A stretch of 64,000 nt of DNA from the NCBI GenBank assembly GCA_937625935.1, contig OW569392.1, forward strand, positions 62,001-126,000, written 5' to 3'. The position numbers and the translations under genes were made by a program. Below, piece after piece: positions 29,101 to 39,949 of this stretch (the stretch's first letter is position 1; each line of letters starts with the position of its first letter). Under the pieces are notes generated by a model. The model saw only the letters and a list, made by a program, of their open reading frames with translations, had not been told where the DNA came from and did not search any database. The stretch comes from Tetramitus jugosus (lineage: Eukaryota > Heterolobosea > Eutetramitea > Acrasida > Vahlkampfiidae).

Positions 29101-32100
29101 AACTACCAAATGGAAGACGGCGATCCATGAAATCGTTATCATCAGAAGCAAACTCATGATTGAATTCGTCCTCGTCATCAAAATCACTGCCATAGTTAAT
29201 ATCAGTCTCGGTTCTATCCGTGATCGAGCGATCAGTCACTGAATAGAGTGCCTCGCCCTGTTGTACGGATCCAGAACGACTTGTTCGACCAATTGTGGAA
29301 GGACCTCGCCCTTCTACGGTTGAAGGAGCTTGTGGCAGAGGCAACTTGAAAGAAGTAACTGGAGGGGTAGATGAATCCAAGGATGCACCTCCAATTTTAA
29401 GCTTCAGTATGTTAGCCAAAGCGGAAGGTAGATTCGCTTGAGGGTTATGTACTCTCACAGAGGCAATATCATCCATATCATCATCATTTGGAGTTGTGTC
29501 AGTCTTCTTAGCTCCAATAGAGAGTGACGGAATCTTGACCCCGAAGGAAGATTTACCCTTTGGTGTTGGGGAACCAGGTTCACTGTCACTATCTGAGCCA
29601 GAGTCGGAAGACGAATCGTCATTGTGTCGAGGAGTCTTGTTGCTTGTGGTGCTCTTAGCCGATGATTTCGCAGTATTTATGATCATGCTGCCACCATCAT
29701 TTATCACACCACCCATGTTGACGGTAGGTACCTTTGTTAAGGGTAGTTTCACTCCGAATGATAAAGATGGAACAACTGGCTTTTGAATTGGAGCAGTTTG
29801 CTCTTCCTGTGCTTTTGGCTTCATACCAAGAAGAGGGATAACTGGTTTTTTGATAGCAGGGACACTCTTTGCTGATTCTTTAGGGGAATTCTCCTGTGCC
29901 GGCTTGACATCGGATCCTCCAGGTAAAGCCAATTTCAAATTGATACCTCCTGAGACAGCGGTAACTTGTCCAATGGCTTTCAAAGCGAGACCTGGAACGC
30001 TTTTTGGTGGGGTGGTTTGTGCGTTTGGTGAATCCAAGTATGAATCATCAGTTCTTTCGTCAGTTTGATCTTCTGTATCTGAGTCTGAATGTTCTTCTGT
30101 CTCACTCTCGTAGTCGCTCTCAGTTTCAGAGTATTCCGAATCTGCACCCTGATTATAATTTCCATTACTTGGTTTGCTCTCAAGTGCCCTATGTTTTTTG
30201 AACTTTTCATCAATCTCGTGTTCTAGACTCACTTCTCGAGCCAAAAACCTGACAACCTTCATACGGAAAAATCGATCGGTTGTTACAGGAGTCTTATTAA
30301 TCGAGAAAGCAATCAAAACATTGAGATGTAGAGTGCAAGCTTCGAGAGTTTGTGGATCTGTTGCAGGACTAATGTACAGCTTGACAAAATTCAAATAATG
30401 ATATCGAATGTAAGTGCTGACATAAGATTCAATATGCATGAATGGCAAATTTGGCAATCGGAAGATCTTGTCCAACAATTTCAGCATTTCTCGTTTCACG
30501 GTGTACTGTTGTTGAATTGGACCCTTTGTGAGAAAATGCAACACTAATCCATCAACAGGATTGACCAAGAAATCAAATTGTTTCATGACACTATTATTCT
30601 CCTCCTCCTCTTCCACAGATGAATCTGCAGATGTCAATATTGGCGTTTTGATTCTCTTTTGTTGTTGATCCAAAAATTCTTGACCTAAATCTTGGAACAG
30701 ATTCATGATGATTTGATAATGTTTCATCAAGCGCAATCTCATGGATTCTAAATTGTGAGCCTCAATATCTAAATCGTCGTTCAACAATAAGAATTTGGCA
30801 TATTCACGTAGCCAATAGAAGTTATCTTCGTTATCAACCAAGTTGAAATAGAAGAACTCCATCAATAAAGGATGTCTTTCAGGACTATCCATAATAAAGT
30901 CGAAAATCTCCAACATGTGGTGAATAACATGAACGATTGTGTTCTTGTGGAACCCGTAGTTGAGTCCATAACTCGAATGACTCATTTGTCTTGCCATCAC
31001 TTGAATCCTCAGCAATGTTTCCAAGCATACAGCTGTGCATTGTGATGCATGTACACGTGAGATACATGAATTTAAATATCGTGACAGTGACTTTAGTTGA
31101 TACTCAAGCTCAACCAAATCTTCGTTTTCAATAATTTGGTCCACTATTCCGGCCCATCTCCATAAGAAAATGTCAAATTTCTTTAGGGCTCTGTCCCTAG
31201 TTGGATCATAAACAATCTTTTTGCCCGAAGCATGATCGTTGTAGTTGCGCCACAAGTGGAAGTACTTTGCCTCCACATCTTCTGCATACTGTGACAGAAT
31301 ATCATAAATAATGTTGAATATTTCTTCCTTCACAGATTTGATCAATGCTTCATTGGGAGTTCTTGCAGGCGACTTGTCATTCCTAAACTCCTCACTCATG
31401 TTATTCAACTCGGACATGAGCAAATTGACGGGATTTCTCGATATTTTACGTGCAAGATGGAACCTAGTGAGCTTTTGTAGGAGCAGCAACGAAAAGTATC
31501 TTGAGATTGTGATTGACTCAAGAATATCAGGATCGAGCAAGAGCAAAATGGGATCTTCTCTGAATTGGAACTGATCCATCTCATCGTCACTCTTGCTTCC
31601 TCTTACCTCATCTACAATTGCTTCATCAATCTCTGAACTGTTCATGTTGTGTTGTTGCGAAGCCAGTTGCAAGTCCAAATCACGCCTAATCGGAATCAAA
31701 AAAGTCAAATCATTTGCAATGTACAATTCTCCAAGCTTTGCGGCCAATGAACCAAAATATTCCACAATGGTCTTGCTCTGAAACAGTTTGTCACCGTCCT
31801 TGTCGAGCTTCAACTGCTTAGTTGTGGCCGTGTGAGTCCGCAAAGTATCAATACTTAGCTTCAAATTGTCTAAATTTACATAATTCAAATCGTGGTTCAT
31901 TCTTCGACTGGAACGTGTGTAACTGGTCATTGTATTCACTGGAGCAGTTTTCATGGGCAATGAAAGAGGAGGCACTTTTAAGCGACTCGCAGGGCTGTCA
32001 GGATTCGAGGACAATGGACTGTTGGAATTTGCAGAGTTGAGTCCACTGAGATTCAAACTGAATGAAACAGAGGACGAAGACCGATTTCTCATCGGAGACT

Positions 32101-33483
32101 GTGCACCATTGTTCATACTATGACCAGCACCGTTCATACTAGGGCTATTATGATTGTGATGATTTGTGAGAGCAGAAAGATTGAGAACAGATGCTCTTGC
32201 TAATGGAGACAACATGGCCGATGCGGTAGCACCTGTTGTCGTCGTTGTCGTCGTAGCAGCGGAAGTTGTTCCTGTTGTTGCCGTTGATGATACTCTGGGA
32301 GACACCAAAGCAGCAGGAATCTCATTATTCGGCGAAGTATAAATACTGCTAAAATCAGTGCTCTTGGTTCTCTCTTGTCTCACACTACTCTGTCCAGCCA
32401 TCATATTCGAATAGTTTTGTGTGAGCAATTTAGGTCTCTGATGGAGTTGATTGTTGGGTGACAATCGAGGACTCATCATACCTCGCGCAGAAGAAATGGT
32501 CGGTCTCCTCGCATGTGAATACTTGCTGCTCGATAAATGAGTAGTTGTTGATGTAGATGTGGTTGAACTACCACTACCACCACCATTATTTCTGTTTCCA
32601 TAATAGTGACCATGATTGTTACTGGATGAAGAAGATGAGCCCATGAGAGCAGACGTGGCCAATTTGGTGCCATACAGATCCAACACTAGATTCACACCAT
32701 TCATATCAATCATAAAATACCTCAATAGTGCCTCATTGTGCTTCATTAGTTCATTCATCATGTACAACAAGTGAGGAATCTCTGGTTGTTGTGAGAGTGA
32801 CCATCCCTCTGATGAAGCAAAAGAGTAGTCTTGTTGTTGAGTGTTGTGACGATGTGATGATGAAGAGAGGAACATCATTTGATCAAACAGTGCGTCACAA
32901 AAGCTTTCCATGTGAGCTTCCTGATTCAAATCAGTAGATTTGATCACTTGAATGCACAGACTCAATAAACGAGTCATCTTTAGCTCTCCCATTAGCTCTT
33001 CATCACTATCGAGATTGATCAGTGATGCATCATCAGTGGATGATTCATGAGGAGGATTTTGTTGTAGTTGTCGCGCTGATGATGAAATGGATGATAGTTT
33101 GGAAGAGACGTGATGCAAGCATTCGAAAATGGCTTGATACAGTCCCATTTCCAACCATTCATCAACGGAATCTGGTTGATTGGAACTTGTTCCATCTTGT
33201 TGCTGTACAATTTCTGTATATATTAAATCTAGTATCTATCATTGAGCACAAAACAACACGTGCAGAAAAAAAAAGGGCAAACGAACAAAAAAATTTTTGT
33301 GTTAGCGGCCGTTCAAAAATCTGTACGCGCAGAGAGAAATAAAAAGCGCGCGAAACAAAACAACAAGCTCTCTCTCTTGTCCAATAGTAGTCGTAGTACA
33401 CTTACGTGGCACTTATCAAGCAACTTTGTTGGGTCACAAAGGCGTGCTAGCAATTGAGTTTTTGGATTCGAAACTTCATTCAT
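26147..33483 (-). CDS. Giant Ser/Thr kinase fused to a catalytically dead dual-specificity phosphatase domain (2 exons)
   Basis: I place two exons: 33483..33406 (ATG, 26 codons, ending LLDKCH before a GTAAGT donor) and 33202..26147, intron 203 bp ending TACAG, phase 0; 2377 residues. Without exon 1 the main frame has no ATG until MGLYQAIF. The N-terminal 1450 residues are helical, with long Ser/Thr/Asn-rich inserts. The kinase domain (about 1505-1805) has GFGAFGDVW, AVKLL, HFDIKCDN (D1634 catalytic) and DFG (D1669), so it looks active. A DSP-like domain follows (about 1940-2105), in which the HCxxGxSR loop reads YSGKGLSR: Tyr2045 and Ser2046 replace His-Cys, while R2052 is kept. The C-terminus has CLCGVC and CKYC, a possible zinc site. 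It is convergent with EPG5. Partner and pathway unknown. Confidence 0.82.
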
Positions 33484-33965
33484 TGTCGTTGTTGTTCGAT
33501 ATTGATTGTTGTGTGTGAATGATCAGTACTGATGGTAGTTTTCAAAAACACAAAATCTCTCTCTGTTGTTTTTTTGATGTCAATAAATAAGTGATATGAG
33601 AAAAATTGATGGGGAAAGGAGAGAAGGGATGGTGGGAAGTGATGATGAATAGAGAGAGGAGAGAAGAAAATTTTGGGGATAATGAGAAATTTTTTTTCCT
33701 GACTCTTTCTTGATGTTCTTGTTGTTCTTGATGTTTTTGTGCTTGTGTGTTGTTGGGCACAACAAAACTCAACTGCTGTGCCTTCCATGGAAAACTGATT
33801 CTTGACGTTTGATGTCAGCCCCGCTGTCGGTGAATATTCTTTCCGTTGAGGCTTGTGCACTTTTTATTTCGGAAATGGGTTGGAATTACAAAATTGTGGT
33901 TGAACTAATGACCTATGAGAGAGAATCCACAATCTCGTCTCATGCGTTTGAAAAGTGACTAGATT
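33484..33965. other. Spacer: kinase promoter/leader and RasGEF 3' end
   Basis: 482 bp. The right part is the 5' flank and leader of the kinase gene (minus strand); the left part belongs to neither gene clearly. A minus-strand open frame of 126 codons fills part of it, but it is Ser/His/Lys low-complexity and ends just inside the kinase gene's first exon, so I treat it as non-coding. Confidence 0.4.
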
Positions 33966-35972
33966 TTATCTAGGCTCAATTGTTCTTGACTTCTCCAGGA
34001 ATTGTTGTGAAATGTCTGGACTCTTGAAGGATTGGCAGTGGTAAATTTCTGAGGTTATAAAGGATTGTATGACAGGCACCTCTCTGAACAATGTTCGATA
34101 CCGCCTAGCATACTTTTGGAAAGTGTGCATCTCTGCCATAATCTTTGAATAGAGTCTAAACTTGTTAATGTGGATCAACTTGATTCCACCTTGGACTTTC
34201 ATCCAATTGTCATAACCAGTTTGCACGGCAGAGAACTGAGATAGGAAAACTCCTATGTACGGCAGGCATGGAGCTTGACAATTTCGGCACTCCTGCGTCA
34301 GAGCCTTAAATCTCTTTGAAGGATTGAGCAACGTGTCTAGAATACCCAAGAAGGCCACATCTCTGCACGACAACAAGGCCTTTGTGCGCTTCAAACGGAA
34401 CACAGCTTGACTACTCAATGAGGAGAACACAGCCATCAGAGAGTGATAACTGTCTAACGTGTACAATTGTCTCATGAGTTCAATGAGTCCCGTAATGACC
34501 TTTGCTCTACCCTCTGGAGTCTCTTCACTCAAAATTTGTGAAACAGCCCATCGATTCGTCATATCGAAATGATCAATCATTAGACTAATGTTTGGTGAGA
34601 ATTGCTTTAAATCATTGGCGTCGTGATAATCTCTCGACACGCACTCACTATTCTCAATGGAACAAAACAGCTTGTAATCCATGAGAGTCAATTGAATTGC
34701 AAATTCACTCAAATGCAAAGACCAGTCAAATCGTTCACCATTGCCACTTGTTACTGCTTGTTCCATGTCCTTCTCACTGCTCTCCTCAATTTGCTTCAAA
34801 TGGAATTTTGTAATGGAATAATTGAATGGTTCTTCTTCTTCGTCTTCGTCATCTTCATCTTCATCCGTTGCTTCTTCATCATCGTCATTTGCTCCTTCAG
34901 AGTCACTATTCTCTGTAGCTAATTGATCCCAATCCATGGATAGAGCATATGTGGGACTATAAGTCTCCATTGTCTGTTGTTGGATATGGATCAACTTTTG
35001 TTTCATCTTCTCCAGTTTTTCCTTGATGAGTTGCTCTTCTTCATTGGTTGTAGCTGTGGTTGTTGATGATGAAGAGGACGAATGGGTTTGATTGGAGCCA
35101 TTGCTTGTGGAATCACCAGTGGAGGAGGAAGATGAGGAGGAGCTTTCACTCGATGAAGATTCCGTATTGTTGTTGTGGTTGTTGTTCAGCTGGTGTTGAT
35201 CATTGTACAATTCTTGTAGCCTATTGATGATATGGGTGACGAATTGACTAATGTAGTATTCGTCAAAGCTCTTGTTATGAGCATTAGCTTGCTCTATTTT
35301 CACAGCTTCACTGCTGTTAGCTGTTGTAGTCGTAGTTGTGGTTGAGGAGTTTCCCGCCAGAATTGTATTTACTCCTCTGGATTGTAAGATGGAATTTTCA
35401 TTGGAAATTTCCTGGTCGACAAACTGAAGGCACTGCTGTAGCAAATCACTCTGTAGGAACCAGTCTGTAGAATACTGCTGCAACCAAATCATCAGTATGT
35501 TCAAAATCCATTCTCTTCTCTGCACAGAAGGCTTCACTCCCAATTTACACTTATTGTATCTGTCAATCCATTTATTCAGTAGCTGTATGGGTCCTGAAGC
35601 TGGAGCTACTTGAGCTGTAGCTCCTCCATCAACTCTCTCTTCCTCTTCACTCTTACTACTTGTTGTTGTTGTTGTTGTTGTTATAATGGTAGAAGAGGAA
35701 GCAGAAGCAGCTACTGTAGTAGATGTCGTTGATGGTGTGATTGGTGCTGGTGTAGGAGGCAAAAAGCAGTGATGACTCATGAACATGAGTGATATTAGCT
35801 CCTGGTAGCCTGACTGTTGTGTCTCAATTTTGTCAATCATCTTGTCGAGTGAAACTGCTCGTATAGAGTATGGTTGTTCAGAATTGAAAATTTCTGATGG
35901 CGGTTTCACAACAAGGTTTGGGATACCTGTCAGTTTTTGTGCCACTGGTGTTGTTGGTGTTGTTGTTGTCAT
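33966..35972 (-). CDS. Ras guanine nucleotide exchange factor (RasGEF)
   Basis: 668 residues. N-terminal RasGEF_N region: SLDKMIDKIETQQSGYQELISLMFMSHHCF, then, after a Ser/Thr-rich insert, LLNKWIDRY and LQQYSTDWFLQSDLL. The middle is Ser/Asn/Thr-rich and then acidic (about 250-375). The C-terminal Cdc25-homology catalytic domain (about 410-645) has DWSLHLSEFAIQLTLMDYKLF, MTNRWAVSQIL, YHSLMAVFSSLSSQAVFRLKRT, PCLPYIGVFLSQF and LIHINKFRLYSKIM, all in the expected order. It promotes GDP release from a Ras-family GTPase; the target is not known. Such multi-domain GEFs are numerous in amoebae and control chemotaxis and macropinocytosis. ATG at 35972 in AAA-ATG-ACA context. Confidence 0.92.
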   Translation of the reverse strand: MTTTTPTTPVAQKLTGIPNLVVKPPSEIFNSEQPYSIRAVSLDKMIDKIETQQSGYQELISLMFMSHHCFLPPTPAPITPSTTSTTVAASASSSTIITTTTTTTSSKSEEEERVDGGATAQVAPASGPIQLLNKWIDRYNKCKLGVKPSVQRREWILNILMIWLQQYSTDWFLQSDLLQQCLQFVDQEISNENSILQSRGVNTILAGNSSTTTTTTTANSSEAVKIEQANAHNKSFDEYYISQFVTHIINRLQELYNDQHQLNNNHNNNTESSSSESSSSSSSSTGDSTSNGSNQTHSSSSSSTTTATTNEEEQLIKEKLEKMKQKLIHIQQQTMETYSPTYALSMDWDQLATENSDSEGANDDDEEATDEDEDDEDEEEEPFNYSITKFHLKQIEESSEKDMEQAVTSGNGERFDWSLHLSEFAIQLTLMDYKLFCSIENSECVSRDYHDANDLKQFSPNISLMIDHFDMTNRWAVSQILSEETPEGRAKVITGLIELMRQLYTLDSYHSLMAVFSSLSSQAVFRLKRTKALLSCRDVAFLGILDTLLNPSKRFKALTQECRNCQAPCLPYIGVFLSQFSAVQTGYDNWMKVQGGIKLIHINKFRLYSKIMAEMHTFQKYARRYRTLFREVPVIQSFITSEIYHCQSFKSPDISQQFLEKSRTIEPR

Positions 35973-36542
35973 TTTGGTCGTTTGTTGTTGTTGAAAAATT
36001 TGTTGTTATTGTTGTTGTGAGATTGTGTTCGATGGATAGTAGGTGATATCCTTCTATAACTGTGGAACTTGTTCAGTGATGATGATGTTGTGTACAGGGA
36101 AAGAATTATCGTTATTGATGCTGTTATCGTTTGCTGCTGTTGTTTTTCTTTTTTTACGGAACTGTTTTGTGACAGGGGTGTCAAACGTCCTTGTGTAGGT
36201 CAGAAAAATTCAAATGAGAGCAAATGGTGAGGCAGTTGTTGCTTCTCCTCGGTTGGTACAAGTTTTGAAGGTTTGTGTGAAGAAGATGGTTATAAGGACA
36301 ACTTGCCACTATTACGTTTGATCGAATACTGAATTGACAAAAAGTGCTGTTTGGCTGGGTTGAAGAGGCGGTTCAATGGTCCGTTTTTCTCTCGCAAGGG
36401 AAGTGTGTGTTGTTGAGATTCTACTGACAGCTTGACATGCGTGTTGTCGGACAACGAAAAAAATTGTGAATGAACAAGTTGGGTATAAACATGGTGGTGC
36501 TAGTTTACTCCAGCTCCAATTTTGTTGGTGAAGTAGGGGGAT
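35973..36542. promoter_or_regulatory. Spacer upstream of RasGEF gene
   Basis: 570 bp of TG-rich sequence containing the promoter and leader of the minus-strand RasGEF gene and the 3' end of the LRR gene. There is a (TTG)n run near 35983-36020. No credible gene was seen. Confidence 0.4.
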
Positions 36543-37820
36543 TCAACTCAAAGGAATCAATCCTTCTTTTGTCCAAAAACTACGAAGAAAATCCCTCCTG
36601 CTCACTGGTCCAGGATGTGATCCGTTTGATGTCAATGCCGCCCGATTTTCCTTACAATTTCGGTGTTGGTTTATGATTGTGTCGTATATGTTTTCTTCCA
36701 TTTCTTCATGTGGTTGGCTGTCTTCATAGGTTTTCAGGAAATCTGCTTGCATCTTCTCTTGCTCTGCTCGTTCTTCTTTGAGTCTAGTGTCGTTCCTGTC
36801 TTTGCGAATCTTGTTACATCGTTTCTCTAAATCTCGAACTGTTTCACTGATGGAATTCACTTTGTCTGGTTGTTTGGCACTATTGTATACCTTCCCGAAG
36901 ACGACGGGCTTGGATGTTCGTGGTCTCAGTTTCTCAATTATGAACCTTTTGTCATCTTCATCCAATTCATGACGGTCTAAAATCTTCAGTGATTTATGAA
37001 ATTTCTCAATCACTCTCTCCTTGTATCCCTCCTCAAAGTAACAAGGATTGTCGAACAAACATAAATCTTCAACCTTCAGAGGACTCAAGTATGTTAATAC
37101 TTTGGAAATATCAGACAGTGAGTTAGTGTGGAGGGACAATATTCGTAAGTGCTTCAAGAGACGAATTCCTGATCCTTCGAGAGTGTTCAACTTGTTATTG
37201 TGAAGATAGAGTTCTGTTAAGAGGATTAAACCACTCAATTTTGTTCGACTAAGCAATTTGACTCGTTCAGACTGTTTAAAACTGTTCTCATATTCCATAT
37301 CATTCTGAAGCATGAGTGTATCCGACTTTGGCAGATTCTCATACGCCAATGGCTTCTCAAACCGTTCAATCTTGTTTCCGTTCAACCACAATACTCTCAG
37401 CTCAATGTACTTGAAGACTACTTCAGGTATGTGAACCAAGTTCTTGTTTCCAATGTGTACCTCTCGCGTTGATTTCTGCTCAAAGAATTCCTTTCTGTTA
37501 AATGATTTGACAGACTCACCATTCACCATCTGATTCGCACTTGAATCTTCGTGTTCAGCTCTAATACTACCCACTGTGCTTACATCAGATGGTATGTCAG
37601 GAAATTCTTCTTCTGGAGGAGCAACAACAATTGGTTCCTGTGGTACTGGCGTCGCAGATTTGGATGAACCTCGCGATTTAACATTAGTCTTCTTCTTTGT
37701 TGACGACAAGCTAGAACCCTTCTTCATTCGTACTAGCCAGACACACAGTTTTGATTCGAGGAAAGCATGATGATTCTCCGTAAGTTCGTTAACGGCAGTT
37801 GACAGCTGAATGTCAATCAT
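36543..37820 (-). CDS. SDS22-type leucine-rich repeat protein, possibly axonemal
   Basis: 425 residues. After a Ser/Lys/Pro-rich N-terminus (about 1-120) come SDS22-like leucine-rich repeats (about 125-285): VHIGNKNLVHIP, LRVLWLNGNKIERF, LTELYLHNNKLNTLEGSGIRLLKHLRILSLHTNSLSDIS, ending with a cap-like LCLFDNPCYFEEGYKERVIEKFHKSLKILD. The tail is a charged coiled coil plus RRDFLRSFWTKEG. This repeat type and the cap, followed by a coiled coil, are common in ciliary and axonemal LRR proteins (LRRC72-like), which would suit a flagellate stage. The repeat count is short and a 35-residue insert interrupts repeats 2 and 3. Specific function not shown. Confidence 0.7.
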   Translation of the reverse strand: MIDIQLSTAVNELTENHHAFLESKLCVWLVRMKKGSSLSSTKKKTNVKSRGSSKSATPVPQEPIVVAPPEEEFPDIPSDVSTVGSIRAEHEDSSANQMVNGESVKSFNRKEFFEQKSTREVHIGNKNLVHIPEVVFKYIELRVLWLNGNKIERFEKPLAYENLPKSDTLMLQNDMEYENSFKQSERVKLLSRTKLSGLILLTELYLHNNKLNTLEGSGIRLLKHLRILSLHTNSLSDISKVLTYLSPLKVEDLCLFDNPCYFEEGYKERVIEKFHKSLKILDRHELDEDDKRFIIEKLRPRTSKPVVFGKVYNSAKQPDKVNSISETVRDLEKRCNKIRKDRNDTRLKEERAEQEKMQADFLKTYEDSQPHEEMEENIYDTIINQHRNCKENRAALTSNGSHPGPVSRRDFLRSFWTKEGLIPLS

Positions 37821-37935
37821 CGAAACAACAATTGAGGCTGGCCATAATTTACATCAATTTTATTCAATTTTGTAATGTGTGAAGTTATGCACACATACGG
37901 TTCAGTTTCTTAATGTTGCCGTGCAGCAGTGTGCC

Positions 37936-38922
37936 TTAGGCACAGCTCAAAGTATTATCCACAATATTTACAAAAATTCTTCCGTCGTCGGCCACTTGAA
38001 AAACGACACTCGTCGCTTCAGAGGACACAACGATTGAATTTCTTTGCTTGTCGCTTGTTACAACCAAATTTTGACTGATTCTCTTCTGTTGATGTTGGTC
38101 ACCTCCTTCAATTGCCAACAATACCTCTGGATGGTGCTCCTTCAAAAATTTCAAGTCAACCGTATTGTTCATGTGATGTTCCCAGAAATTGGACTTGTTA
38201 ATGACTTGACCAAGCACTAAATTCACCATGTATTCATCCATTGTTGGCAACGACTGAATACTCAACTCCTTCAATTGCTCTTTGCGCTCTTGATTAAACT
38301 GTGGACAGTTGTCAGAGAGAGCCAAGTAATAAATGAGGAGCATCTTGGCTTCAAAGTTTCTCTTTCTGCTCTCTTCTTCTGAGTAGAGAACTAATTGATA
38401 GTTTCCTGGAGAGAAAGCTTTTTCGGTTGATTGGCCGTTGGTTGCGTTTTCTTGAGCTCTTGGAGAGTTTTTCTTGGAGAAGAGACCCTTGATTTTAGTG
38501 GCAAACAACTTGCACTTTGATTTTGTATTCTCGAGCAGTTGCTTCATTTTTTGTGAACCTTTTCTTGGAGAGGACATTGGTGATTGAGGAGGAGAAAGTT
38601 GAGCTGGAGGACCGTCAGCGACAACGGTCTGTTCAGCTTGTTTTTCTTGTTGTTGTTCTTCCTCATTGACAGAATCTGTTTCGTCAACAACAGGTGGTGG
38701 AGTTTGTTGTTCTTCCTTGTCAAGGTGAGGCTCTTCTGGTTGAGTCAACGACAAAGTTACTTCACCTGAACCGATACTTACTTCAGAGATAGATTTTTCC
38801 GTGTTCTCAACAGAGAATGTTTCTTCGGCTTGGTCCGTAGGAGAAATTGGTCCCACTTTTTGTTCCATGGAACAGTCAGTTTCGGGGATAGTTATGGTAG
38901 GCACTTCAGTGTTGTTAGTCAT
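37936..38922 (-). CDS. Uncharacterised protein with disordered N-terminus and a helical C-terminal domain
   Basis: 328 residues from the ATG at 38922; the frame is open 36 bp further but without an ATG. Residues 1-130 are Glu/Gln/Pro/Ser-rich and probably disordered. A basic helix follows (SPRKGSQKMKQLLENTKSKCKLFATKIKGLFSKK). The last 150 residues look folded: RNFEAKMLLIYYLALSDNCPQF, SLPTMDEYMVNLVLGQVINKSNFWEHH and ending IVVSSEATSVVFQVADDGRIFVNIVD. No family recognised. The tail-to-tail or head arrangement gives no hint of function. Confidence 0.6.
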   Translation of the reverse strand: MTNNTEVPTITIPETDCSMEQKVGPISPTDQAEETFSVENTEKSISEVSIGSGEVTLSLTQPEEPHLDKEEQQTPPPVVDETDSVNEEEQQQEKQAEQTVVADGPPAQLSPPQSPMSSPRKGSQKMKQLLENTKSKCKLFATKIKGLFSKKNSPRAQENATNGQSTEKAFSPGNYQLVLYSEEESRKRNFEAKMLLIYYLALSDNCPQFNQERKEQLKELSIQSLPTMDEYMVNLVLGQVINKSNFWEHHMNNTVDLKFLKEHHPEVLLAIEGGDQHQQKRISQNLVVTSDKQRNSIVVSSEATSVVFQVADDGRIFVNIVDNTLSCA

Positions 38923-39949
38923 GTTGTTATGGATAGAGTGAACTCCACACTTGCTCAAGCTAGAATTTGATGTTTGTTGTTTGTTGTTTTGTGTTTGTGT
39001 AGCTCATAAACCTGACCAACCGAATTTAAATAGTTCCCAGATCCTTCCAGGAAGGAGAAAGCTGTAGGGCTGTCAGTTAATGCTCAAAGCCACGAATCCT
39101 TTCAAAGCTGCACCGGTTGTACTTTTGAGCGGACGAATCATTTCAAATGTCCGAATCGCATGTCGTTTTGGGTGTTGCCCCAAGTTGCCAAAAAATATCC
39201 TTTGTTGGCGCCCAATGATATCGGACGTGAAAAATTACAATTTCAGAGTATACAAATAAAAAGGTACTCTTGGCTCAGAAGTATCTTCTTTCCTAACCTC
39301 TTTCTCTTCCTTCCAAAAATTTCATTGTTCCTCTGTGAAATTTCTTTACAAGACGCTTGGAAGTCAATGACTTGAAGATTCAATAGTTTTGAATAACATC
39401 GAGACTACCTTCGCTCATGGGCGCTGTCAACCCTAATCAGGCGATACACTGCCCGACATCAATTGAACAGGATCAACGAAAACAAGTACGAAAGTTAAAC
39501 CCTCCTGACCCAGATTCATAACCACTACCAGCTTCGAATTGAGTTACACCACTAATTTAATATGACAATTTGAGGAAGTTTAACCAGTGTCGTAAAACAT
39601 GTACTGGGGTATCGAAATGCCCACACAACAAGTAATCTTACTTACTATCACAAAGGAAACAGTGTTGAATTCCCAGAGTTAGGAGCTTGAAGACTTGTTT
39701 TTTTTATACAAAACCATCAAGTCCGAGGTGGAGGGAGAAGCAGGAGAATACCAACCCGCAGCGAAGACTATTTTTCGAAGTCTTGTACTATTGATGAGAA
39801 CAAATCGTATCTGCGAAGAAGAACACCACCGAGCCAAAGCTCATTCGAATAGATGGAGAACTCAACGATGGAGATAAGTTCTTCTTTTTCTTCGAACGCT
39901 GGAAAATTTGTATTCATTAGTTGGACAATACAAAGGAAAGGATCACTTT
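38923..39949. other. 1 kb spacer without a credible gene
   Basis: Promoter and leader of the minus-strand gene to the left and 3' flank of the helicase to the right. The longest open stretches (71 and 60 codons, plus strand, near 39160 and 39695) have no domain-like character. I looked for tRNA-like T-loops and found none. Confidence 0.45.

Noticed and set aside
33480-33860. Minus-strand open frame of 126 codons
   Set aside because: Ser/His/Lys/Phe low complexity; it overlaps the kinase leader and first exon start region and has no conserved-looking stretch.
39160-39375. Plus-strand open frame of 71 codons
   Set aside because: Hydrophobic, T-rich sequence in a 1 kb spacer with no start context or recognisable segment.
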